Source: Chitinophagales bacterium
GTDB taxonomy: Bacteria > Bacteroidota > Bacteroidia > Chitinophagales > JADJOU01
Direction: 5' to 3'
Length of the DNA: 64,000 nt
NCBI GenBank assembly: GCA_016787225.1
Contig: JAEUUY010000022.1
Coordinates: 1 to 64,000 of the forward strand
The notes under the pieces are model-generated. The model did no database searches. It was given only the letters and a program-made list of their open reading frames with translations, and was not told the DNA's origin. Both the position numbers and the translations under genes were made by a program. Positions 9,405-20,700 of the stretch are shown here, piece after piece; position 1 is the first letter of the stretch, and every line of letters begins with the position of its first letter.

Positions 9405-10019
9405 ATGTATTTATCAAAATCTATCGAGGAATTAGTCAATGAATTTTCAAAACTACCAGGGGTAGGTAAAAAGACTGCATTTAGATACGCACTTCATTTT
9501 TTAAATGCTACAAGGGAAGAAAACGATCGGTTTTCAAAAACCCTGACTCAACTGAAAGAGAATATAAAATTCTGCAAAGTATGCCATACTCCAAATGACG
9601 ATGAAGTATGTACTATTTGCTCCAATCCAGTAAGAATAAAAAATCTTATCTGTGTGGTAGAGACCTACAAAGATCTAGTCGCTATAGAAAATACCAATCA
9701 ATTTTTTGGACAATATCACGTTTTAGGTGGCGTTATTAGTCCAATTGACGGTATTGGTCCTGATAAGCTGACGATTCATTCGCTTGTGAAACGAGTAAGC
9801 GAACTGGGTGAGGCAGAACTTATAATGGCACTAAATCCTACCATAGAAGGGGATACCACCATTTACTATATGACCAATTTGATAAAGCAATATCCGGTAA
9901 AGATAACAACGATTTCACGTGGGATATCTTTCGGTGGAGAGTTAGAGTATACGGATGATCTCACATTGGGTAGAAGTATACAGGCTAGACAACCTTATGA
10001 ATTACTAATAAATAAATAA
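9405..10019 (+). CDS. recR: Recombination mediator RecR
   Basis: DNA repair protein that works with RecO to load RecA on gapped DNA. It shows an N-terminal helix-hairpin-helix (LPGVGKKTAFRYAL), a C4 zinc finger (Cys57, Cys60, Cys69, Cys72) and a TOPRIM domain with ALNPTIEGDTT, then the C-terminal GGELEYTDDLTLGRSI stretch. The length of 204 aa is normal. The ATG at 9405 is chosen because it gives the standard MYLSKSIEEL-x-x-EFSKLPGVG start. The stop overlaps the region where the next gene must begin. Confidence 0.96.
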   Translation: MYLSKSIEELVNEFSKLPGVGKKTAFRYALHFLNATREENDRFSKTLTQLKENIKFCKVCHTPNDDEVCTICSNPVRIKNLICVVETYKDLVAIENTNQFFGQYHVLGGVISPIDGIGPDKLTIHSLVKRVSELGEAELIMALNPTIEGDTTIYYMTNLIKQYPVKITTISRGISFGGELEYTDDLTLGRSIQARQPYELLINK

Positions 10020-10021
10020 GC

Positions 10022-11794
10022 ATTCATATCAAACCTATACTCAGTGTCATTATTGTTAGTTATAATGCTAAATATTATTTGCATTTGACACTATCTACCT
10101 TACAGAAGATAAAAGCGAAAATGAACATAGAAGTTATTGTCGTAGATAATAACTCTAGTGCAGATACGCTTGCTTATGTTAAACCACGTTTCCCTGAAGT
10201 TATTTTTATATCCAGTGACATCAATCTTGGTTTTTCAAAGGCTAATAATTTAGGAGTTAATCATGCCAACTCAGATAATATTCTTATTCTAAATCCCGAT
10301 ACCATCATCTCAGAAGAAGTTATTCAAAGAGCATTAGAATTATTAAAAGCGGATAACGATACTGGTGCTGTCGCAGTGAAAATGTTAGATGGTCAAGGAA
10401 ATTTTTTGCCTGAGAGTGCAAGAGGTTTCCCAGACTTAAAGTCTAGTTTTTTTAAAATACTTGGCTTTAAAAAATGGTCGAGTTATTATAAGACTCAAGA
10501 TAGCAATGACAAAATAGAAGTCATGTCAGGGGCATGTATGTTTTTTCAAAAAGAAATCTATCAAAAATTAGGTGGACTCGACGAACGTTATTTTATGTAT
10601 GGTGAAGATATCGACATCTCCTATCAGTTACATAAAAATGGATTACATATTAAGTATATCCATGACCTGGAAATCGTGCATTTTAAAGGAAGAAGCTCCG
10701 TGAAATCAAATTGGCGGTATCAAACGGCTTTTTATAATGCGATGAAACTCTATTGGCAGAAAAATTTTCAATGGGGTCAGCACTCCGTCTTAAATTTTTT
10801 TCTTAGCCTAGCCTTATGGGGATTGAAATTTATCTCAGCTATGCGCCATGGACTAAAGCAAGTATTTTTCCCATTAGCTGATTTTATTGGTATCATGGCA
10901 GTATCTTCTATGTTTACCTATTTCTGGTCAATATGGATTAAAAACGATCTAGGTTTTTTACCTCCATTTTTCTACTATTTGGTTCTACCTATTTATACCT
11001 TAGTAGCTATTGTATCTATGCTTTTTGCCAAATTTTATTTGAATGAAATCGATATCTCTAAACTTGTAAAAGCATCTATTGCTAATCTCGCTTTGTTTCT
11101 AACGATATATTTTATCCTACCTATAGACTTTAAATACTCAAGGGCGGTAATTATCATCTTATGGTTCATTAGTTTTTTCGTCCCCTTAGTTTTTCGTTGG
11201 AGCTATTCTAAATATAGACAGATACCGCTTTTATTTAATGACGCCCGATATCTAGAATCAGAAATAGTCCCAGATAACCGCAATGAAACAAGCATAGCAA
11301 AGTTATTATCCAACTATTCCAATTACCGACTATTGAAGAGTCAAAAGCCTGCAGTTTCCTTTATTGTAGATATGGATAATTCGACGAATTCAGAAACTAT
11401 TCAGTGGATAGGAAATTCGAATCACAAGTATCATGTTTGGATATATTCGGAAAGTGGTGATTACCTCATAAAATCTCATGGCAAGGATGAAAATGGATAC
11501 ATTATAGCTGCAGACGAGAACTTTACGTTTTTTGAATGGACAAATATGTTAAGAAAGCGAATTTTAGATGTGGGGCTGACTTGTCTAGCCTTACCGCTGT
11601 CGATATTCTCCAAACAAACTGTATCTGAAATATTTAGTGCTAGTAAGCGGGTGCTTTTCAACGGCTACTCATGGGTTCATTTCAATGAAAATGCAATCTA
11701 TCGCCTACCTGACGACATCGTAGAGGATTATAAGAGAAATTATAGCCTTAAAGCGGATGTTTATTATTTTTTTAGGTATATGTTTATATCCTAA
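10022..11794 (+). CDS. GT2 glycosyltransferase, multi-domain, no canonical start codon
   Basis: Transfers a sugar from a nucleotide donor at the membrane. The GT-A domain shows SVIIVSYN, VVDNNSSADT, LNPDT and the GGLDERYFMYGEDIDISYQ stretch typical of rhamnosyl/GlcNAc-like GT2 enzymes. Four to five membrane segments follow (about 11,020-11,240). A last domain of about 90 residues begins RKRILDVGLTCLALPLS and loosely resembles the start of the PglC/WecP-type sugar transferase fold. The first ATG/GTG/TTG in frame is TTG 10079, but the essential first strand PILSVIIVSYNAKYY is coded upstream in the same frame (10034-10078). The frame opens after a TAA at 10013-10015 and offers only ATA 10016, ATT 10022 or ATC 10028; ATT 10022 is used here as a working start. 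Confidence 0.8.
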   Translation: MHIKPILSVIIVSYNAKYYLHLTLSTLQKIKAKMNIEVIVVDNNSSADTLAYVKPRFPEVIFISSDINLGFSKANNLGVNHANSDNILILNPDTIISEEVIQRALELLKADNDTGAVAVKMLDGQGNFLPESARGFPDLKSSFFKILGFKKWSSYYKTQDSNDKIEVMSGACMFFQKEIYQKLGGLDERYFMYGEDIDISYQLHKNGLHIKYIHDLEIVHFKGRSSVKSNWRYQTAFYNAMKLYWQKNFQWGQHSVLNFFLSLALWGLKFISAMRHGLKQVFFPLADFIGIMAVSSMFTYFWSIWIKNDLGFLPPFFYYLVLPIYTLVAIVSMLFAKFYLNEIDISKLVKASIANLALFLTIYFILPIDFKYSRAVIIILWFISFFVPLVFRWSYSKYRQIPLLFNDARYLESEIVPDNRNETSIAKLLSNYSNYRLLKSQKPAVSFIVDMDNSTNSETIQWIGNSNHKYHVWIYSESGDYLIKSHGKDENGYIIAADENFTFFEWTNMLRKRILDVGLTCLALPLSIFSKQTVSEIFSASKRVLFNGYSWVHFNENAIYRLPDDIVEDYKRNYSLKADVYYFFRYMFIS

Positions 11795-11862
11795 TACTCA
11801 TTTTTAATTCAAATTGAGTTTATTTGTCTTTTATAATTTTCAGAAGAGAATAGAATCTATTT

Positions 11863-14436
11863 ATGTCCGATCCGAATAAAACCCTTCATGTCGACGACCT
11901 TTATGAAAAATGGTTTCTCGAGTATGCCTCCTATGTCAATCTGGACAGGGCTATTCCGCATATACAGGATGGGTTAAAACCTGTGCAGCGCAGAATTCTG
12001 CATGCTATGAAGGAGCAGGATGATGGACGATATACCAAAGTAGCCAACCTCATAGGTCAAACCATGCAGTACCACCCTCATGGTGATGCTAGTATAGGCG
12101 ATGCTTTGGTCAAAATAGGTCAGAAGGAGTTGATGATCGATACACAGGGAAACTGGGGAGATGTGCGCACAGGTGATGTGGCGGCTGCCCCTCGATATAT
12201 CGAAGCTCGATTGACACCGTTTGCTCTTTTCACAGCATTTCACGACGAAAATACAGAATGGCAACTGAGCTATGACGGTCGAAAGCGAGAACCTGTGAAA
12301 TTGCCGATAAAGTTTCCATTATTGCTAGCTCATGGCGCAGAAGGTATAGGTGTGGGCTTGCGTTCTTATATTCTACCGCATAATTATATCGAACTCTGCA
12401 ATGCCTCTATTGCGGCTATCAAAGGAAAAAAATTCGAATTGTATCCCGATTTTCAAACGGGCGGTTATATCGATGTAAGCAATTACCAGCAAGGTCTCCA
12501 AGGGGGCAAAGTGAAGTGTAGAGCCAAAATTGAAAAAGATGGCAAAAATCTCGTTATTACATCCGTTCCATTTTCTGAAACCACGGGAAGTCTTATAGAT
12601 AGTATTTTAGCAGAGAATGAAAAAGGAAGAATCAAGATAAAAAAAGTAATAGACAATACCTCGAGTGAAGTAGAAATCTTGCTCGAATTGCAGCCAGGAG
12701 TATCGCCTGACCTTACTATAGATGCTCTCTATGCTTTTACGAAATGTGAAATTTCACTCAGCCCACTAGGCTGCTGTATAGTAGGAGATAAGCCTACCTT
12801 TCTCGGAGTAGATGAAATGCTGCGCCTATCTACTGAAAATACGGTGCAATTATTACTCCAAGAATTACAAATAAAAAAGCAAGAGCTAGAGAATAGGTGG
12901 CATTACCTTTCCTTAGAGAAAATATTTTTTGAAGAAAAAATCTATAAAGAGTTAGAGAAAAAACATAGTGATTGGGAGACTGTTCTCAAAGCTATAGAGA
13001 GAGCATTCAAGCCATTTTTGAAGAACCTTAAGCGTGAAGTAACAAATGAAGACTATGAAAAGTTAACCGAAAAACCTGTACGCAGAATCTACAAACTAGA
13101 TATTGATGAGCTTCAGGATAAAATTAAAAAACTTGAGGGCGAACTCAAAGAGGTCAAGCATCATATTGCGAATATCGATGACTATGCGGTAGAATATTTT
13201 AAGACATTGATTTCTAAATTCGGCAAAGGAAAAGAGCGAAAATCAGAGATTCGAAAGTTCGAACAAATCGAAGTGAAAAATGTAGCTGTCAATAATCAAA
13301 AGCTCTACGCTAATTTCAAAGAAGGATTCATCGGACATGGATTGAAAAAAGAAGAATTTATCTGTGACTGCACGGATATGGATGATATTATCGTGATACG
13401 CAAAGACGGCAAAATGCTGGTCACTAGAATATCAGATAAAAAGTTTGTAGGTAAAGATATCCTTCATGTCGGAGTCTGGAAAAAAGATGATGAGCGCACG
13501 ATATACAATTTAATCTATGCAGAAGCGAAGTCCAATAAAAACTTCGTGAAGCGGTTTAATGTTACTGGAATTACGCGTGACAAAGAGTACGAGATAGCCA
13601 AAGGAGAAAAGTGCAAGGTCATTTACCTAACTGTCAATCCTAATGGTGAGGCGGAAGTCGTTACGATTAAACTAAAAGATGATAGCAAAGCGCGTATCAA
13701 GATTTTTGATTTTGACTTTGCAAGTGTGATTGTCAAAGGTAGAAGCAGTCTAGGCAATATTCTTTCTACCTATCCTATTCACAAGATAGAATTGAAAAAA
13801 GCGGGAACATCTACCCTAGGAGGTGTCAAACTATGGCTAGATAAAGATGTAGGACGTATCAATAAAAATAGATATGGACAGTACCTTGGCGAATTTTTCG
13901 CAGAGGATTTGATATTGACCTTGCAGAAAAATGGAACATATGCCTTACAGAGTTATGAAAACATTGTGAGGGTAGATATGGATTTATTATTGGCTATCGA
14001 AAAATTCGACGCAGATAAACCTATATCAGCAGTCTATTATGATGGCAATAGCAAGAATTACTATGTCAAAAGATTCTTAATAGAAACCAAAGAGGATGGT
14101 AAAGTGCATAGCTTCATATCTGATCATAAAGATAGCAAATTAGTGTTTGCCTCTACTTCTGCCAATCCTTTGATACAAGTCGAAATTTTTAAAGGTAAAG
14201 CCAAGGTCAAGGAAATACTCGATATAGATCTTGTAGAGTTTATAGATATAAAGGGTTGGAAAGCATTAGGCAATAGACTCACACAGTTCGATTTCAAAGG
14301 AAAGCTTAAGGACTTTAGCACTTACGAGACACCAGTAGAGACTGAAATTATCGAAGAAAAAAAAGATGAAAAAACAAACTTCGACAATTTGCCTAAGCCC
14401 ACTTTTAAAGATGGTGTGCAGGGAACCTTGTTTTAG
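11863..14436 (+). CDS. parC: Type IIA topoisomerase A subunit (topoisomerase IV ParC / gyrase A-like)
   Basis: DNA breakage-rejoining subunit. The 857-aa protein has the winged-helix/tower core with QIGQTMQYHPHGDASIGDAL and the catalytic Tyr112 in AAAPRYIEARLTPFA. A long coiled-coil region (about 320-440) and a C-terminal beta-pinwheel follow. No Gln-Arg-Arg-Gly-Gly-Lys-Gly GyrA box is seen, which favours ParC over GyrA. The C-terminal tail is charged (EEKKDEK). No parE is adjacent within the window. It converges on the 2416-aa T9SS gene across a repeat-bearing spacer. Confidence 0.9.
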   Translation: MSDPNKTLHVDDLYEKWFLEYASYVNLDRAIPHIQDGLKPVQRRILHAMKEQDDGRYTKVANLIGQTMQYHPHGDASIGDALVKIGQKELMIDTQGNWGDVRTGDVAAAPRYIEARLTPFALFTAFHDENTEWQLSYDGRKREPVKLPIKFPLLLAHGAEGIGVGLRSYILPHNYIELCNASIAAIKGKKFELYPDFQTGGYIDVSNYQQGLQGGKVKCRAKIEKDGKNLVITSVPFSETTGSLIDSILAENEKGRIKIKKVIDNTSSEVEILLELQPGVSPDLTIDALYAFTKCEISLSPLGCCIVGDKPTFLGVDEMLRLSTENTVQLLLQELQIKKQELENRWHYLSLEKIFFEEKIYKELEKKHSDWETVLKAIERAFKPFLKNLKREVTNEDYEKLTEKPVRRIYKLDIDELQDKIKKLEGELKEVKHHIANIDDYAVEYFKTLISKFGKGKERKSEIRKFEQIEVKNVAVNNQKLYANFKEGFIGHGLKKEEFICDCTDMDDIIVIRKDGKMLVTRISDKKFVGKDILHVGVWKKDDERTIYNLIYAEAKSNKNFVKRFNVTGITRDKEYEIAKGEKCKVIYLTVNPNGEAEVVTIKLKDDSKARIKIFDFDFASVIVKGRSSLGNILSTYPIHKIELKKAGTSTLGGVKLWLDKDVGRINKNRYGQYLGEFFAEDLILTLQKNGTYALQSYENIVRVDMDLLLAIEKFDADKPISAVYYDGNSKNYYVKRFLIETKEDGKVHSFISDHKDSKLVFASTSANPLIQVEIFKGKAKVKEILDIDLVEFIDIKGWKALGNRLTQFDFKGKLKDFSTYETPVETEIIEEKKDEKTNFDNLPKPTFKDGVQGTLF

Positions 14437-14456
14437 TAGCTGGTTACAAGTTACTA

Positions 14457-14587
14457 GTTATACCAATAGCGGTTTTAAAATGGTCCAACCCATTTTAAAA
14501 CCTTGCTATGGTTAATGCCGTAGCTGTATTTGTTTAGTGTAATGAGCCATGCGACATTGGACTATTACTAATACGCTAACGGTATTA
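14457..14587 (+). repeat. 131-bp dispersed double-hairpin repeat, copy 1
   Basis: This segment and 33778-33908 are the same 131-nt sequence in the same orientation, with about six mismatches. It contains a perfect 13-bp inverted repeat GGTTTTAAAATGG / CCATTTTAAAACC around TCCAAC, lengthened imperfectly by ACCAATAGC / GCTATGGT. A second, larger arm pair follows (AATGCCGTA ... ACGGTATT). No coding frame was recognised in it. It sits between two convergent gene ends. Confidence 0.85.
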
Positions 14588-14719
14588 CTAGCGACTGACT
14601 TCTGCCCACTGACAAATGCTTACTGACAACTGCCCACTCTCAATTTATTGCCACAAAGGCGCTAAGGAAAGTAATTCTGAGCCAACAGTAGCTAGTCACT
14701 GGTTACTAGTTACTAGTAA
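14588..14719. repeat. Spacer of short degenerate direct and inverted repeats
   Basis: This non-coding stretch is built of repeated words such as ACTGACAA(A/C)TG, TGCCCACT and ACTAGTTACTAGTAACTAGT, and contains GCCACAAAGGCGCTA. Related words occur after the second T9SS gene (22158-22210), after lpdA and before lspA. No gene is seen. Confidence 0.6.
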
Positions 14720-17700
14720 CTAGTACCTATTCACCCTAAACACTTCCTTACCTTGTCCGTTTTGGACTTCGATAAAGTAAACTCCTGGCGCAAGAGGACT
14801 CATATCAAAAGATTCTTCAATATACTCTGTGCTAGGTGTGAAGTTTAGATTTCGTATCACCTTACCAGTAATATCCGACATAGATATATGCATAGAGCTT
14901 TTATCAATTCCTTTCACCGATACATTTACGATATTATCATTCTCCATAGGGATAGGGTACACCTTAACGACAAAGCTAGGTCCTTCACTGCGCTTGGCTA
15001 GTTTTATCACAGAATACTCAAACTGCCCATCGAGATCCACCTGCTTGATACGATAATAAATGAAAGGTGTAAAATCACTATGCGTATAAGTATAGGTTCT
15101 TAAATCCGCACTATTTCCTGCTGCTGGTATCTGACCACTAATGATTGACCACTGTAGTGCATCGTAGCTATATTCTACTTGAAAATAGTCTGTATTTTTC
15201 TCGGAGGCAGTCTTCCATGTGAGTTCATTTCCTATCTCCTTGGTCTCTATCTCAAAGCCTGCCCAGGTTACAGGGAGACCTACGCCACCTCCTCCTGCGC
15301 CACTAGGGCCGAAACCAGCACCACCTGTACCGCCAGAGAAGGAAGATACAGCAAATTCAACATAGCGTATTCCGTTCTGATTACCATAGCCCAGCGGAGT
15401 CAATATATCATAAGTACCCGCAGTAAATTGATTACCTCTTACATTGGTAGAACGCCATGCGGTATAAGCTGTGTTTTTTGACTTAAACCATGTAAATGGT
15501 GTATTTCTTAACAAGGAATTCGGGTTTGACCCTTTGAGAGTGACGGAGTCCGCATCACGCGCTGCCACGACATCAGAGCTATCGGTAGCATCGTAGAAAA
15601 AGCGCACATTTACAGGAGGAGTAAACCCTGGTGTAGCCGTAACATCCCAGCTGCGTTTCATAAATATACTCTTATGCTCCTGATTAGCACCATTCGATGA
15701 GGAATTACTAAAATTAGTGCCATCTACAGTTATAGAAACGGATTCACCCGTCAAGCCTGAAGAACCCTTTTGAATAGCAAAAATCAATTTATCAGGATTT
15801 GCCGCTGTACCATAATAGGTCCAGCCCCCATCGGTGCACTGCGCTATCGCACTAGATGTGGTTGCACCTACCAAGGTCACCATATTCGCAGCCGTATTCG
15901 CACTGTCTATGATGCTGTCTCTGACGATACAGTTACCTAGCTGCGACTGTGCATAATACTTGGTAGTAGATGTATTTTTGGTATAAAGTTTAGCAGCATG
16001 ACCAGATGAATATGGAACCGTGGCAGCACTATTGGTAAATAGGCCTGAAGTAGGAGACCAAGTAACATTCGGCACAGAATATGTTAATCGCAGATTCGGT
16101 CTGTTTGTGGTTGTTGTAGGTGCTGTAGTATTGGTACATACGGTTGCATTGTTATCTTGTGACAAGTAAAGATTTAATCCACTCGCTACAGTAGTTGACT
16201 CTACGGAAATATTATTAGAACTAACACCTCCGCCATCATTATTATTAAAGCACGAAGCTACAAGAAGATGGGAGCTACCATCCCATGTGAGTGGTGTCGA
16301 AAGAGCAAAGTCTAAATTGCCTATTCCAGTGGAAGGAACATAACTAGAAGCTGAAAAAACAGTATTGTTATCTCCTGTAATAAATGCCGCTCCAAGAGTA
16401 GCAGCAGTTACAAATCCTGCTGTTATGCTAAAATTAGTGGTGCTACCCATAGCAGCAGGTGTACCTGAAAGTGCTACCCAACCTATCGAAGAAATTATGC
16501 TGCCATTTACTAACCCTAGCGCAGTCAATTCAGCAGGTGTATATAATGCTTGAGACCTACTTCCACCAAACCATCTCCTAAAAGGTGTAGACGAAGTATT
16601 AGTGGCGGTTCCTGAACCGATTTTACCAGACTGAGTTACAAACCCCCCACTCACCATCAAACTATCAATTCGCTCACTACAATTTGTCTTAGACATGCCT
16701 TGTGAAAGTGTAAGGCGACTAGGAGTATCTGCTGAGGTTATGGTAATAGAAGCCGTTCTGCTACAGGTGCCATCTGTACCGCTTAAGGTATAAGCTGTAG
16801 TGGCCGTAGGAGTGAATGTCGTACTCGATGAATTCGGACTAGTAACACCAGTAGTAGGGCTCCATGAGTAGGTCGTATAATTACCTACAGTAGTAGATGT
16901 AGCACTAACTGTCGCAGAGGTAGCTCCTTTACAGACTGAGAAATTAGGAGAATCTAAAGCCAAAGCAGGTGGGGTGTTTAAGGTAGCGGTAACTGGCACA
17001 CGAGTGCCAGTACACCCAGTTTGGATACTTAAATTGTGAAAATAATTATATGAGGTATTCACTGCTCCATCGTATCCCGCCACTATCTGACCTACAGACC
17101 CTAAAGCAAATGGATAAGTAACTACACCTGTTCCATGTCTGCTGACAGAAATAGTCGAAAATGCAGCCAATAGTCTATAACTACCGACAGGAATATTCCA
17201 ATCTAGATTCATCGTGTACCATGCTGAGGCGGCACCATGGGTCATATTAATTGTTTTGGTATATATCTGTGTTCCTGTGGTACTATCTAATAGGCGAACC
17301 GTTACTGACCCAGATGTACTCGTGACTGTGGAATAGTATTGAGCGGAAACTAATCGAAATGCAGATGTTGCGCGTATGATTATACCTCTTTCCGCAGATG
17401 CACCTGTCGTAACAGGAGTTGAGGTGTTCCCTAATCCTGCTGTTAAACCCGATCTTTCTTCTACATAATAAGTCGTTGTAGAGCTAATACTTGGTGTTGT
17501 ATAGTTAGCTCCTGTGGCCAAAATTGTATCTGAAGTATTTGACGCATACCATAGCAGAGAGTCACCTGCCGTAGCCACCGTTGCTCCTAGAGTAAATGTC
17601 GTTGCACCCGAGCACTTTGTCTGCGGAGTTACACTAGGGGTAGGATTATTCACAGTAATGGCTATGCTCTGGGTAATAGAGGTGCCTGCATTATCTGTTA

Positions 17701-20700
17701 CGGTCACATTATAAGTGCCTGTGACACTGGCAGATAGTGTAGCACTAGTGCCCGAAGCTCCACCTGGTCCTGACCAACTATAGGTGTAAGGAGTACAACC
17801 TCCACTAGCATTGGTCGATAATGTTGTAGGTGCATCGCTGGCACAGAAGCTAGCCCCTTTGCTCGAACTCACTGTAGTAAATGCAAAAGCAGGTACACTA
17901 TTATTTATGGTCACTGTGTTTGATACCACTGGGCAATTATTGATAATGACCGAATCTTTGTAACCATTAGAACCAGCTGCTACAGAGAATGTATATGGAT
18001 GTGCAGTAGATACCACTGTCGTATTATTCTGAATCCAGTTGTGAGAGGTAGGGGTAGGTAATAATCGTATCATAAGACTATCTATTAGCCAACCATAGTA
18101 ATTACTGCTTCCATCTGTCGTCATTCTGAATCTAATTTTAAACTGTGAGCTAGATAGTGCAGCGGCTGGTATATTGATAGTTTCCTTCTTCCAAAGGGAA
18201 GTAGCCGGCCCTGTCCCTGGCGTGGAAGCAACTGCTGTAAACTGAGTATTCCAATCTGCGTAACTAGACTTGTCAAAGCTAACCACAGAATTCTTTAACG
18301 TACCAGTGCCAGCATAGCTCGTGGTTGGGAATGAGGTCCAGCTACTACCATTATTCGTAGAATACTGCACATATCCATAATCCCAGCCTGCTTCAGTAGC
18401 ACAGATATGATAAAAAGTTAACTGCGCACTTGCTGGACTACCCATATTGATACTATTAGTCTGAGTGAATTGAACATCTGCGCTTGTACTCGCTGTATTA
18501 AACAATACTGAACTAGCTCCCTCGGAAAAGTAGGTACTATTCTGTGTCGCACTTCCAGTGCCAGCAGTATTGATTAGAGAAAATTGAGTGGTAGGGGAAC
18601 TATTAAAAAGATCTGTAAAAGGTATGGAAACTAATACCACTCTCAACGTATCTGGACTACCCGCACAAGCCGAAGTAGCCGTAGCAGATGCGGTGGCGGT
18701 AATGCCTGTATTGGGTTCATCCGAATAAGATGTACCCGAAAATGTAGTGCTAAGGCTAGCAGAATTTACAGCCTTGACCGACCATGCTACAATAGCAGTG
18801 GTAGGCGAGGCTACAGGGATGGTATATTGGAAAGTATCCGGCGATATGAAAGTGCCGGCAGGAACTGCTGTAGTAGCTCCTCCATTATAGCTATAAAATA
18901 GTGTATCTGCAGTGATAGTTGTAGGGGATGGCGTGGTAATTCGTACTTTGATCGTACGCGCCGTTGCAGCGCACTGACTAGTCAGCGACGGTGATGCTGT
19001 GGCGAAACTAATAGAAGGTGCCGGTGATATACCATTAAATTCGATAGCGCCGACATCGTAGGCTGTACCTGGTGAAACTGGGCGTGTAGCTCCACTATAA
19101 TCCGATGAGGTAAGCGCGATCGTTTCTCCCCCACTCTCTGCTTGGGTGGTCGTACCAAAAGCAGGTTTTAAAAATGTATCGTGCGCTCCTGTAGTAGATG
19201 CAAAATAGGTAGCAGGAGTCACCGTAGCTACAAATGAATTTGCCTCTCTTGTACTACCCACAGCTGTAAAGTAGGTACCATAGGTTTGATAAAAGTTTGT
19301 GCCATCAGTCATGATAGTCCTGTTAGCAGCCGCAGTTCCAGCGAAATACATATTTCGGTTGGAGGTTGTAGCAAAATTGGTTAATGCAGTGGAACTTCTC
19401 CTCAGTGTCGTGACAACTCCTGTCGATCCTGGAGAGGAGGTATTGATTACCATATTATTTCTCAGGTCTAGAGCGGCTGTAGTAGCTGTACCACTAGTTG
19501 CATGAAAAATACCCGTAGTGCCGAATGCAGAACCAGAAGAAGAAGCATTTAGATATACTGTATTGTTATATAATCGATAGTTCGATGTAGTTCCTGTAGC
19601 TGTAACAGATAAACCTCGTATAGCATCTGCTGAGTTGGCTGCGGCAGCTCGTAAATCTCCAATAACATTGTTATATACCTGCGCAGTAACTGATGATGTA
19701 GTTCCTGATAAAACAATACCATTCACGCCTGGTGTAGTAGTAAATGCCCCAGTAGTAGATAAATCATATATTTTATTTCTATAAATATTAACTGCAGTAC
19801 CTCCAGTCACCATTATCCCATTCGTGACTCCAGAGGTAGTTCCCGTGCAGGAAAGTGTATTAATCGTATTCTGAAAAATATTGGCGGATGCACTTGTAGA
19901 GATTCCTGCTACTGTAGCTGTGGTACTGGTAGAGGACAAATTATTAATCGTATTGGCATTGATATTTGTAGTGGTGGCTGGTGAGGTATTACTGATACCA
20001 GTTACTGCCCCTCCAGAGCCAGTTGAAGATAAACCTGTAATTGTATTGGATCCAATAGTGAGAGTTGTTATTGTTCCACTTGACCCTTGTAAATAACCTG
20101 TAATAGAGCCAGTTCCTGATATATTCGTTATTGTATTGGAAGAAGCATTGGTAGTTCCACCAAAATTACTCTGCAGAACATTCACAGCACTTGAACCACA
20201 AGTCCAGTTATTAAAAGTATTTCCCGTTATAGTTTTTTGTGGAGTCGACCCTGTACCATCATTATTAAACCAACCTGTAATTGTAGTAGCACCTGTCACA
20301 GTAATATTTGAAAAGTCATTATTGTTGTTTTGGACAGGTGTGGTGCATGTAGAAATTCCTCCATCGGTATATAAAGCAACAGTTCCACCTGCTCCCGCTT
20401 TATTAAATGCAGTCATTATCCTATTGTTATTAATAATTTTTGAACCTGCTGCAGGCGCATTTACACTATTTGATATAAAAGTAACAGAACCCGTAGTATT
20501 TACATTCAGGTTCGTAAAAGTATCGAAGCTAATATTTTGAGATAAAGTTGTAGCTGTATTTCTAAAATATGTATGAGATGATGAGCCTGCCACAGAATGG
20601 GTAATACCTCTAATGTTATTATTAGAGATTGACAAAGCACAAGTACTAGCCCCTCCATCATTCGTAATGCCTAAAAGAGTACCTGAGGTAGCGGCACTAA

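Noticed and set aside
10014-10022. Programmed -1 frameshift from recR into the glycosyltransferase
   Set aside because: The A-rich stretch AATAAATAA is not a standard slippery heptamer and no downstream stem was seen; kept only as a remote possibility.
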